Shown here piece by piece: positions 50,108-58,847 of a stretch of DNA of 64,000 bases. The stretch comes from Marinomonas rhodophyticola. Lineage in GTDB: Bacteria > Pseudomonadota > Gammaproteobacteria > Pseudomonadales > Marinomonadaceae. Under the pieces are notes generated by a model. It was not told where the DNA came from. It made no database searches and worked only from the letters and a program-made list of their open reading frames with translations. The stretch's first letter is position 1. Each line of letters opens with the position of its first letter. Made by a program: the position numbers and the translations under genes. Location of the stretch: assembly GCF_026113935.1 (NCBI RefSeq), contig NZ_JAPEUL010000009.1:82501-146500 (forward strand), given 5' to 3'.

Positions 50108-50572
50108 TGCTCCTCACAGGCTGGCTTGGGAAACCCATAGCATGCCTTTGTTTTTATTATCATAGGTCGAAACAAGGTAAACATGTCTTCTATAAGGATT
50201 AAGAAGAAATTTGATTATTCACAAACAAATCACGCCCTTCAAGGGCTTAGACTCCTTAATATTGACTTAATTATTTTTAAAATTTAGTAGATTCTCACCA
50301 AAATGCGAATCTTATTTCATCGATGTGGGTTGTATGAAAAAACAACAGAAATAGGTTTTTTCACTAAATTCAGCAGGTTAATGGCAAAAAAGTACACAAT
50401 AAACGTCGCTTTCATATCGTATATTTGCACATTATGTACTTATTTTTCGCATAAAAAAAGCGTGGTATCACCACGCTTTTTATCGCTATTAGAGTCACTA
50501 AATATTGTCTTAACCGTTTAACTTAAAAGCCACTTGCGGCCAAAGCACAAGCAAATATTTGCTTTGTGTCAG
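50108..50572. other. Intergenic region between aglE and the fructokinase gene
   Basis: This spacer holds the aglE promoter, a 13-base inverted repeat GCCCTTCAAGGGC (50234-50246) that could be an operator, AT-rich sequence around 50255-50290, and the fructokinase terminator (50453-50481). A 72-codon open frame at 50303-50521 has no ribosome binding site and crosses the terminator, so it is not a gene. Nothing else is evident. Confidence 0.5.
50453..50481. terminator. Terminator of the fructokinase gene
   Basis: AAAGCGTGG pairs with CCACGCTTT around TATCA, with A and T runs on both sides, so it works leftward for the fructokinase gene and could work rightward too. Confidence 0.85.
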
Positions 50573-51541
50573 TTAGAAACGACTTAATTGTGCTTGCGCT
50601 TCACTCAGCGTCGGCAAAGAAGGGTAAGCACCTAACTTCGTCACAGAATCCGCACCACAAGCCGCCGCAAAACGCACAATATCCACCAATTCCTGCGCAG
50701 ATAATGTATGCAGAGAAGCACGATCACCGCCCTGTTCTGCCAGCTTATAAAGTAAACCACCGACGAAGGCATCACCCGCTGCCGTGGTATCCTTTACTTC
50801 TACTTTTGGTGTAAGAACTGTCGCTTCACCATGGGCTGCTGTGTAAAAACGAATCGGATTCGCGCCGTCCGTTAACACAAATAAGGTGACACCAGCGGCT
50901 AAAGACTCATCAATTAAAGCAAACGGATCTGCCGCCAAAACAGCAAGCTCCTCAAGACTGGCTTTCACCACGTCACCGCTTTGCATCCAATCGATAACAC
51001 GCTTGGTATCCACTTGTCCGTTTGGCCACAAATTAATGCGCAGGTTCACATCAATACTGACAATCCAATGAGCCGCACGTGCCATGCTGACTCCAGCGAG
51101 CGTTGCTTTAGTAATATCCGCATCCGTTAAGGTATTGGAACACGTATGAAAAACGCCTTTTTCGGCAAACCACGACGCCTCAAAATCGGCTTCTTTAAAC
51201 AAAATATCCGCAGAAGGGCTGCGGTAAAACTCAAAACTACGCTCGCCTGTTTGATCTAGGCTGACGAATGCCAGTGCCGTTTTGGCTTCCTTAGTCATCA
51301 GCATATTTTCAGTATTAACACCGTAGCCATCCAAAGACGCTTTTAAGAAATGACCAAATGCATCATCACCTACTTGACCCACAAAATGACTGTTGCCACC
51401 TAAACGGGCGACCGCCACGGCCACGTTTGCTGGCGCACCGCCAGGAAACTTGGTAAAGGATTCGAGCTCTCCTGCTTGAGTGGCTCCATTTGAAAGAAAG
51501 TCAATTAAGGCTTCACCGAACGCCATTACTTTTGTTGTCAT
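50573..51541 (-). CDS. Fructokinase (PfkB-family sugar kinase)
   Basis: This kinase phosphorylates fructose or a related sugar with ATP. The 322 residues carry the N-terminal MAFGEALIDFLSNG, the first PfkB signature region FPGGAPANVAVAVARLGG, and the second as DTTAAGDAFVGGLL with the catalytic Asp; the usual form is DTTGAGDAF, so one Gly is Ala here. The best fit is the bacterial fructokinase (ScrK-like) group. Its place between the alpha-glucoside and glucose clusters suggests it handles fructose from sucrose cleavage. It is transcribed alone, divergent from the response regulator. Confidence 0.87.
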   Translation of the reverse strand: MTTKVMAFGEALIDFLSNGATQAGELESFTKFPGGAPANVAVAVARLGGNSHFVGQVGDDAFGHFLKASLDGYGVNTENMLMTKEAKTALAFVSLDQTGERSFEFYRSPSADILFKEADFEASWFAEKGVFHTCSNTLTDADITKATLAGVSMARAAHWIVSIDVNLRINLWPNGQVDTKRVIDWMQSGDVVKASLEELAVLAADPFALIDESLAAGVTLFVLTDGANPIRFYTAAHGEATVLTPKVEVKDTTAAGDAFVGGLLYKLAEQGGDRASLHTLSAQELVDIVRFAAACGADSVTKLGAYPSLPTLSEAQAQLSRF

Positions 51542-51753
51542 TACTTGGTTCTCTTTGTGAATCGAAGATAGGAAAAAGATTAGTCGAAAAATTATGCAGG
51601 GGGAAAAATATTAAATCAATTTAATTTATTTAAAGCGCTCTTCACCATAGGTTCAGATGACAATTGGTTCACTGTCACTTTCTTGCTAGACTAGCTTTCT
51701 AAACCAGTAACATTCTTTAGAGACCTTTACATTAACTTTCATTGAGCAAGAGA

Positions 51754-52491
51754 ATGACCAAAGCTAAACGCCTCTATGTTGTAGACGATGACGATGAGAT
51801 TCGTACCCTGCTCAAAACTTACCTAGAAAAACACCAATTTACGGTGTTAACCGCTGACTCAGGCGAAACCTTTTTAGCGGATTTTCGAGCAGAACAAGAA
51901 GTCGATTTGGTTATTTTAGATATCATGCTTCCAGGCCAAGATGGTTTTGCTGTTTGTCGATCACTCAGGACTTCAATCGCAAGTACCGGTTATCATGCTG
52001 ACGGCAAATTCGGATGAAATGGATCGTATTATCGGTCTTGAAATCGGAGCCGACGATTATCTTGCTAAACCCTTTAATCCCCGGAACTACTGGCACGCAT
52101 TAAAGCAATCTTAAGACGTATGGAACACAGTGAAGTGGTGGAAATCGCCCCCGTCGCCCATCGTTTTTACCGGTTCGCGCAATTTACATTGGATACCCTT
52201 TCACGAGAACTGCACTTTAAAAACGAAAAAGAGTCATTATCTGGTGCCGACTACAATTTATTGATGTTGTTCTTAACCCACCCAGGGGCTGTACTCACTC
52301 GTGAAATCATTGCCGAAAACACTCGAGGTCGAGACAGTGCGCCATTGGATAGGTTTATCGATGTCCATGTCAGTCGTTTACGCCAACGTCTGCGTGAAGA
52401 CGCTCGTCAACCACAATTAATTAAAACCATTCGTGGTCAAGGCTACATTTTAACCGCTAGCGTGGAAGCCATCAGCGATGTCCGCGACTAA
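51754..52491 (+). CDS. gltR: OmpR-type response regulator (GltR-like, two compensating frameshifts)
   Basis: This is a two-component regulator with a receiver domain ([18 protein letters not shown], phospho-acceptor Asp in [12 protein letters not shown]) and a winged-helix DNA-binding domain ([12 protein letters not shown], then [20 protein letters not shown]). Two breaks lie in the receiver's C-terminal half: one extra base at 51972-51973 and one missing at 52083-52084. Corrected, the stretch reads [20 protein letters not shown], then [20 protein letters not shown], restoring the Lys of the switch region. About 245 residues. I favour the ATG at 51754; a TTG at 51742 is also in frame. It overlaps the kinase gene by 14 bases. 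GltR is assigned from the neighbouring glucose transporter. Confidence 0.82.
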
Positions 52492-53947
52492 CGCTTCCAC
52501 CAGCAAAAGTTCACGCATTAAACGCTGGTCACAGTCGCTGACAGGACAAATTTTAATCATCATGGCGCTGGGTGTGGCCAGTGCCCAATTTATCAGCTCG
52601 ACCATTTGGCTACGTCAATTAGAGTCTGACACGGAAGAAAACGTCCGTGAAGTGTCCAAGCACATGGCCTTTCGCATTGCGGCGACCGTCAGCTATTTCA
52701 AATCCTTACCGACAAACTATCGCCACATTGTCATCGATCAATTACAAGACATGGGGGGAACACGCTTCTTCGTTACGCTCAACAAAGAAGAAATTCGCAT
52801 CAATAATATTCCCGACTCGCCGCTCAAAGACATTGTCAAAAACGAAGTACAGGGCACATTAATAAGACAATTAGGCATTCATAACGCCAAAATTGCCTTC
52901 TCCAGCCCAAGTGATTTACACGTTATTAACAACCATACACGCCTAGTAGACTTACCGGAGCGCTGGGGACATCACAGCTTATTGGTCAAACCGCTAACGC
53001 CGCCCATTATTGTGATTCAAATTCCCATTAACGATAAAGATTGGTTGTATCTCGCCAGCTTAATGCCCGACCCGTATTTTTTAGATGGTGCTTCTGCGCT
53101 GAGCGAAGACCGCCTATTTTCCATGGCCATGTCGGTCATTACGGTATTATTGCTTAGCATTGTTGTGCTTCGACGAGTAACGCGTCCCCTTGCTACCTTG
53201 GCAAGAGCCGCAGAACGTTTTGGTCAAGGTGACTGGAAACCTATCAAGGAAGTGGGCAGTATCGAAGTTCGCAATACAGCCAAAGCCTTCAACGACATGC
53301 AAAGGCGTATTCAGCGCTACCTCAATGACCGGGAACGACTCTTTGCCTCCATTTCCCATGATCTAAAAACCCCTATTACTCGCTTACGGTTACGTGCCGA
53401 AATGCTGGATGAAGATGACATCCGCGACGCAATGATTCGAGATCTTGAAGATTTGGATATGCTGGTAAAAGGTGCTCTACAGAGCGTAAAAGAGACGGAT
53501 ATTCATGAAAATCGCATCGAAGTGAACATTTCAAGAATGCTTAAAGATATGCAATCTACGGCCAATTTACACGACACCAAACTCACTGTCGTCGGTGAGT
53601 TAAAACACCCTTTTATCGGTAAACCGCTGGCAATTAAACGTTGTCTGGGCAACCTGGTCGACAATGCCTTGTATTATGGCAAAACCGCCACGGTTTTTAT
53701 CGAAGACGATGAAGACGAGGTCTGTATTCGTATCTGTGATCAGGGGCCTGGCATTCCAATTGATAAAATGGATAAGGTTTTTCAGCCCTACACTCGCCTG
53801 ACACCCGATCACTCCGGTCACCCCGGTGGCATGGGACTGGGTTTAAGTATTGCGCGTAATATTGCCCGCGCTCACGGTGGTGAAGTCACCCTAAGTAACC
53901 ATATAGAACAAGGCTTAGAAGCCAAACTCTGGTTACCAAGACATTGA
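52478..53947 (+). CDS. gtrS: Sensor histidine kinase (GtrS-like)
   Basis: This membrane kinase pairs with the response regulator. It has a first helix (TGQILIIMALGVASAQFISS, ~22-41), a periplasmic domain of about 165 residues, a second helix (~215-230), a HAMP linker, the H box SISHDLKTPITRLRLRAEML with the phospho-acceptor His near residue 294, the N box CLGNLVDNALYYG, and G boxes DQGPGIP and GMGLGLSIARNIARAHGG. All are intact, unlike in the LuxQ-like protein. It resembles the EnvZ/GtrS group; the glucose importer that follows supports a role in glucose response. Confidence 0.87.
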   Translation: MSATNASTSKSSRIKRWSQSLTGQILIIMALGVASAQFISSTIWLRQLESDTEENVREVSKHMAFRIAATVSYFKSLPTNYRHIVIDQLQDMGGTRFFVTLNKEEIRINNIPDSPLKDIVKNEVQGTLIRQLGIHNAKIAFSSPSDLHVINNHTRLVDLPERWGHHSLLVKPLTPPIIVIQIPINDKDWLYLASLMPDPYFLDGASALSEDRLFSMAMSVITVLLLSIVVLRRVTRPLATLARAAERFGQGDWKPIKEVGSIEVRNTAKAFNDMQRRIQRYLNDRERLFASISHDLKTPITRLRLRAEMLDEDDIRDAMIRDLEDLDMLVKGALQSVKETDIHENRIEVNISRMLKDMQSTANLHDTKLTVVGELKHPFIGKPLAIKRCLGNLVDNALYYGKTATVFIEDDEDEVCIRICDQGPGIPIDKMDKVFQPYTRLTPDHSGHPGGMGLGLSIARNIARAHGGEVTLSNHIEQGLEAKLWLPRH

Positions 53948-54228
53948 GTATCTAGAGCATGAAAAAGCCCTTTTTCGTAAAGGGTAAAATGCAATAAATC
54001 GTCATTTAACAAGCAAGAAATGATCACCCGAACAACCATCTTGCAAGACTTTGTTACAATAGGTTGCTCTATTTTACCCTCTCTTGTCATATCCTTTGCT
54101 AAATTCTATCACTCGAACGTGCGCTTACACTGACTGATCAGACGGCGACGTCGATATAGAAAATAACGCAACATCAAAACAGACTCTGTATTTGATTGGA
54201 CGACATAACAATAACAAAGGTTACTATC

Positions 54229-55476
54229 ATGAAAAAAATTGCTTTCGGTTTAACCACAGTTGCACTTTCTCTAGCTGCCGCAACCGCTCAGGCTGGTGAA
54301 GTAGAAGTTCTACATTGGTGGACATCAGGTGGCGAAGCCGCTGCGATCAATGTACTTAAAGAAGAAATGGTAGGCGCTGGCCACACTTGGAAAGACTTCG
54401 CAGTCGCCGGTGGTGGTGGTGAATCTGCTATGACCGTTCTAAAATCTCGTGCTATTTCTGGAAATCCTCCATCCGCGGCTCAAATCAAAGGCCCAACCAT
54501 TCAAGAATGGGGCGACCTAGGTTTCCTAACCAATCTCGATGATGTTGCTAAAGCGGGCGAGTGGGATGTCATCCTTCCTCAAGTTGTTAGTAACACAATG
54601 AAATACGACGGCCACTACGTAGCGGCACCGGTCAACGTTCACCGTGTAAACTGGATGTGGGCGAACCCTGAAGTATTCCGTAAATCAGGTGCGTCTATCC
54701 CAACAACATGGGAACAATTCATTGTAGAAGCGAAAAAAATCAAAGCAGCAGGTTTCACTCCACTTGCTCATGGCGGCCAAAACTGGCAAGACGCTACGTT
54801 ATTCGAAGCCATTGCTTTGTCTAAAGGCGCTCGCTTCTATAACAGTGCGTTCATCGGTTTGTCTGACGCAACGCTTCGCAGCCAAGACATGATTGACGTG
54901 TTTGATACGTTCAAAAAAATGCGTGAATTCGTTGATCCAGGTTTCTCTGGCCGTGATTGGAACGTCGCAACCTCCATGGTTATCAATGGTGATGCAGCGA
55001 TGCAAATCATGGGCGACTGGGCGAAAGGCGAATTTACAGCGGCTGGCAAAAAAGCAGGCATCGATTACGTTTGTTACCCAGCACCAGGCACAAGCGGTGC
55101 GTTTACTTTCAACATCGACTCTCTAGCCATGTTTAAAGTAGACGGTAAAGACAAACAAGCAGCGCAAAAAGACCTTGCTCGTTTGATTCTTGAACCTAAG
55201 TTCCAAGAAACATTTAACTTGAACAAAGGCTCTATTCCAGTTCGCTTGAATATGCCTCGCGAGAAGTTTGACACTTGTGCACACGCTTCTATGGATGCGT
55301 TCCTAGCCAGTTCTACAACAGGCAACCTAGTACCAAGTATGGCTCACGGCATGGCTGTGAACTCAATGGTGCAAGGCGCTATCTTTGACGTAGTAACTAA
55401 CTTCTTCAATGACGAAGCGATGACTTCTAAAGAAGCCGTAGACAAGCTAGCTCGCGCTGTTAAAGCCAGTATGTAA
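54229..55476 (+). CDS. gtsA: Glucose-type ABC transporter substrate-binding protein
   Basis: The 415-residue periplasmic protein has a signal peptide (MKKIAFGLTTVALSLAAATA, cleavage after QA) and a mature start EVEVLHWWTSGGEAAAINVL typical of the GtsA/sugar-binding family (MalE cluster). Other segments are AQIKGPTIQEWGDLGFLTNL and VNVHRVNWMWANPEVF. I place the start at 54229, with AAAGG 8 bases upstream; the frame runs open to 54196. It heads the gtsABCD operon. The 281-base spacer after the kinase gene is AT-rich and holds its promoter; I see only a weak six-base hairpin (CCCTTT/AAAGGG) near 53965-53984. Confidence 0.93.
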   Translation: MKKIAFGLTTVALSLAAATAQAGEVEVLHWWTSGGEAAAINVLKEEMVGAGHTWKDFAVAGGGGESAMTVLKSRAISGNPPSAAQIKGPTIQEWGDLGFLTNLDDVAKAGEWDVILPQVVSNTMKYDGHYVAAPVNVHRVNWMWANPEVFRKSGASIPTTWEQFIVEAKKIKAAGFTPLAHGGQNWQDATLFEAIALSKGARFYNSAFIGLSDATLRSQDMIDVFDTFKKMREFVDPGFSGRDWNVATSMVINGDAAMQIMGDWAKGEFTAAGKKAGIDYVCYPAPGTSGAFTFNIDSLAMFKVDGKDKQAAQKDLARLILEPKFQETFNLNKGSIPVRLNMPREKFDTCAHASMDAFLASSTTGNLVPSMAHGMAVNSMVQGAIFDVVTNFFNDEAMTSKEAVDKLARAVKASM

Positions 55477-55515
55477 GATCTACCCCTGCAAGCACCTAGT
55501 TTGCAGTAAGCATAC

Positions 55516-55539
55516 GAGGTTGGCCTTCTGGCCAACCTC
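55516..55539 (+). terminator. Intercistronic hairpin between gtsA and gtsB
   Basis: GAGGTTGGCC and GGCCAACCTC form a perfect ten-base stem with a TTCT loop, followed by TTCTT. As in the agl and polyamine operons it lies just after the binding-protein gene and probably limits expression of the downstream genes. Confidence 0.7.
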
Positions 55540-55572
55540 TTCTTAATATCTCCAAATAGTGAAGCATCAACT

Positions 55573-56501
55573 ATGAACACTAAAGCCGCCAATTCTGGGT
55601 CAGGGCAGACTCAGTCAGGACGTCCTGCACGCCTAAGTTTGGCCGATTGGATGCCGAAAATCGTCATGGCCCCAACGGTACTGGTTACCTTGGTGTGCAT
55701 CTACGGCTATATGATTTGGACAGCCGTACTGTCTTTTACAGGCTCTCGTATGTTGCCGTCGTACAATTTTGTCGGCTTCGAACAATACGAGCGTCTTTTC
55801 AATAACGACCGCTGGATGGTAGCCCTATCCAACCTTGGCATTTTCGGTGGTTTGTTTATTTTTATTTGTTTGTTCCTTGGCGTGACACTCGCCATTTTCT
55901 TGGATCAAAAAATTCGTGCCGAAGGCGCAATCCGTACTATTTATCTTTATCCTATGGCGATTTCCTTCATTGTTACTGGTACCGCCTGGAAATGGTTGCT
56001 TAACCCAACCAACGGTCTAGAGAAAATGATGGTTGATTTTGGTTTCGTCAACTTTAAGTTCGATTGGCTGATTAACCCTGACATGGTGGTTTATTGTTTG
56101 GTCATTGCGGCAGTATGGCAAGCATCCGGTTTCGTCATGGCGTTGTTTTTAGCTGGCCTTCGTGGTGTTGATGGCGACCTTATTAAAGCTGCTCATCTTG
56201 ACGGTGCCAGCACATTCACAACCTATCGCCGTATTATTTTGCCGTCATTGAAACCGGTATTCTTCAGTGCCTTGGTGGTTCTGTCTCACATCGCGATTAA
56301 GAGCTTTGACTTGGTGGCCGCGTTGACTAATGGTGGCCGGGTTACGCGTCTGATTTACCTGCTAACTTCATGTATACCTACACCTTTACACGAAGCCAAA
56401 TCGGCTTGGGTTCAGCATCGGCTATGGTGATGCTAGGTTGTGTCTTGGCTATTTTGGTTCCTTATTTGTACTCTGAATTGCGAGGTAAACGCCATGAATA
56501 G
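55573..56501 (+). CDS. gtsB: Glucose-type ABC transporter permease GtsB (one frameshift)
   Basis: This membrane subunit has six helices (the first at MAPTVLVTLVCIYGYMIW) and the EAA loop KAAHLDGASTFTTYRRIILP. A base seems missing at 56337-56338 (CC); adding it changes the C-terminus to NGGPGYASDLPANFMYTYTF and a further helix ending RGKRHE, with the stop at 56501. The joined protein is about 309 residues. It overlaps gtsC by eight bases, which supports the corrected frame because the uncorrected one ends 64 bases before the gtsC ATG. Confidence 0.92.
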
Positions 56502-57396
56502 CCTTAATTCTACAAGTAAAAAAGCGGTTGGCCGTAACACATCTGGCCTAGACAAAGTATTACGCGTTGCCTTGTACACAGTATTAATCGCAGCGGCCGC
56601 GTTTTACCTCATTCCTTTTATTGTGATGTTAATCACATCATTAAAAGACGTTGAGGAAATCCGTACTGGCAACCTACTTTCTCTACCAGCATCCTTGAAC
56701 TTTGATTCTTGGACAAAGGCGTGGTCAAGCGCTTGTACGGGCAGTAGCTGTGGTGGTATTTCGCCATACTTTATGAACTCGTTTCAAATTGTGTTGCCTG
56801 CGGTAGCGATTTCTACTTTAGTCGGCGCCATTAACGGCTATGTTATTTCTTTATGGAAATTCCGTGGCAGTGACTTATTCTTTGCTGCTATGTTGGTGGG
56901 TTGCTTTATTCCCTTCCAAGTGATTTTGTTGCCAATGGCGCAAACTCTCGGCTGGTTAGGCATCGCCAATACAACATCTGGCTTAGTATTTGTGCACGTA
57001 GTATACGGGGTGGCGTTTACGACACTGTTCTTCCGTAACTTCTACCAGTCCATTCCAGGGGAATTGGTCAAAGCAGCACGTTTGGATGGCGCTGGTTTCT
57101 TTACCATTTTCTATCGCATCATTTTGCCAGTTTCGACGCCTATTATTGTCGTAACGGTCATTTGGCAGTTTACACAAATTTGGAATGATTTCTTATTTGG
57201 CGTTGCCTTCTCCGGTTTTGATACGCAACCCGTCACCGTTGCCTTGAACAACTTAGTAAACACCAGCTTTGGCGGTAAAGAGTATAACGTGGATATGGCT
57301 GCTGCCATTATCGCGGCGCTACCGACACTGGCGGTTTACGTGTTCGCCGGAAAATACTTCGTCCGTGGCTTAACCGCTGGAGCAGTAAAAGGCTAA
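56494..57396 (+). CDS. gtsC: Glucose-type ABC transporter permease GtsC
   Basis: The second membrane subunit of the glucose importer has about 300 residues and six helices, with the EAA loop KAARLDGAGFFTIFYRIILP and the C-terminal FAGKYFVRGLTAGAVKG typical of MalG-type permeases. I start it at the ATG at 56494 (MNSLNSTSKKAVG); the open frame begins at 56440, but the sequence before 56494 is the true end of gtsB in another frame. The gene is followed by gtsD after 90 bases. Confidence 0.94.
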   Translation: MNSLNSTSKKAVGRNTSGLDKVLRVALYTVLIAAAAFYLIPFIVMLITSLKDVEEIRTGNLLSLPASLNFDSWTKAWSSACTGSSCGGISPYFMNSFQIVLPAVAISTLVGAINGYVISLWKFRGSDLFFAAMLVGCFIPFQVILLPMAQTLGWLGIANTTSGLVFVHVVYGVAFTTLFFRNFYQSIPGELVKAARLDGAGFFTIFYRIILPVSTPIIVVTVIWQFTQIWNDFLFGVAFSGFDTQPVTVALNNLVNTSFGGKEYNVDMAAAIIAALPTLAVYVFAGKYFVRGLTAGAVKG

Positions 57397-57486
57397 TCGC
57401 GGTTTAAACGGACCAGAAAATAAAAATGCACTCGTGCCTTCCACCGAACACCGCACCAGTGATTAGACAAAATTTGGAGTAATAAC

Positions 57487-58596
57487 ATGGCAAACCTCGT
57501 CATTGATAATGTTAAAAAGCGCTACGGCAACACAGAGATTTTGAAAGGCATCAATATTTCCATCAAAACGGGTGAATTCCTCATTCTAGTTGGGCCTTCT
57601 GGTTGTGGTAAATCCACACTGATGAACTCGATTGCTGGCCTTGAAGACGTCACTGAAGGTCGCATCCTGATTGCCGACAAAGACGTGACTTATACCAGCC
57701 CAAAAGATCGTGATATTGCGATGGTGTTTCAGTCCTATGCGTTGTACCCCAACATGACCGTAGAACAAAACATCTCTTTCGGTTTGGAAATGCGCAAAGT
57801 ACCAAAAGCGGAGCGTGACGTTGAAGTTCAACGCGTAGCAGAACTGTTGCAAATTAGTCACCTACTTGACCGTAAACCAGCGCAATTGTCTGGTGGTCAA
57901 CGTCAGCGTGTCGCCATGGGGCGTGCCTTAGCGCGTCGCCCTCAGCTTTACTTGTTTGATGAGCCACTGTCTAACCTAGACGCTAAATTGCGTGTAGAGA
58001 TGCGTACAGAGATCAAAAAGCTGCATAAAAAGCTTGGAACCACCATCGTTTATGTAACCCACGATCAGATCGAAGCCATGACCTTGGCCGATCGCATCGC
58101 CGTCATGAAAGATGGACAAGTGCAGCAGCTTGGTACACCACAAGAAATCTACGATAACCCTGCCAATTTGTTTGTGGCGGGATTCATGGGTTCACCAGCG
58201 ATGAACTTCATTCCTGCAAAAGTAATCGAACAAAATGGCACGCCAATGTTGGAGCTGGCCACCAGTACCACCGTTGCTCTACCATTTCCTAAACCAGAAT
58301 CATTAAAAGGTCATGTTGGTAAAACCATCTTACTTGGCCTACGCCCTGAGATGATTACCGAGCCTCAACCACACAAAGAAGGCCAACCTTTTGTGACAAC
58401 CACGGATGTAGAAGTGGAAGTGACTGAGCCGATGGGTGCCGACACCATGATTCTGACTCGTGTTAATGATGCCGAAATCAACTGCCGTTCTAACCCAATG
58501 TACCCAGCTGCTGCAGGGTCCATTATCAAAATGATGTTCGATACGTCAAAAGCCGTGGTATTTGATAAGGAATCGGGCAAACGCCTTGATGCCTAA
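57487..58596 (+). CDS. gtsD: Glucose-type ABC transporter ATP-binding protein
   Basis: This 369-residue MalK/UgpC-type ATPase has Walker [11 protein letters not shown] loop [11 protein letters not shown], signature [19 protein letters not shown], Walker [15 protein letters not shown], the switch His in [17 protein letters not shown] and a TOBE-type C-terminus with LLGLRPEMI. GGAG lies 6 bases before the ATG. It is last in the gts operon and is followed by a strong terminator. The same ATPase may serve more than one sugar importer, as known for this family. Confidence 0.95.
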   Translation: MANLVIDNVKKRYGNTEILKGINISIKTGEFLILVGPSGCGKSTLMNSIAGLEDVTEGRILIADKDVTYTSPKDRDIAMVFQSYALYPNMTVEQNISFGLEMRKVPKAERDVEVQRVAELLQISHLLDRKPAQLSGGQRQRVAMGRALARRPQLYLFDEPLSNLDAKLRVEMRTEIKKLHKKLGTTIVYVTHDQIEAMTLADRIAVMKDGQVQQLGTPQEIYDNPANLFVAGFMGSPAMNFIPAKVIEQNGTPMLELATSTTVALPFPKPESLKGHVGKTILLGLRPEMITEPQPHKEGQPFVTTTDVEVEVTEPMGADTMILTRVNDAEINCRSNPMYPAAAGSIIKMMFDTSKAVVFDKESGKRLDA

Positions 58597-58629
58597 AAAC
58601 AGATTGATGTAACTATTTTGCCGTTAAGC

Positions 58630-58672
58630 AAGCCTGTGGTGGAGTCTATCTCCTAACCACAGGCTTTTTTTT
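58630..58672 (+). terminator. Terminator after gtsD
   Basis: AAGCCTGTGGT pairs with ACCACAGGCTT around a 15-base loop and is followed by eight T. Confidence 0.9.
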
Positions 58673-58847
58673 GCCTAAAACCCCCTGTTATTGCACAAAT
58701 GGTCAAAATTACTGCACAGTCTCTCGAACTTGTCATAAATATGAGATACATTTTAAAAACTGTAATCAAAAAAGCGACATACTAAGTGGCATTTGATTAT
58801 CTCGAATCAAAGTAATATCGACTTATATCATGTAAAGGAATCAAACC

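Noticed and set aside
50303-50521. Small open frame between aglE and the fructokinase gene
   Set aside because: It has no ribosome binding site, crosses the fructokinase terminator, and has no coherent composition.
53965-53984. Terminator after the sensor kinase gene
   Set aside because: The CCCTTT/AAAGGG stem is only six bases with no T tract behind it, so the call is not strong enough.
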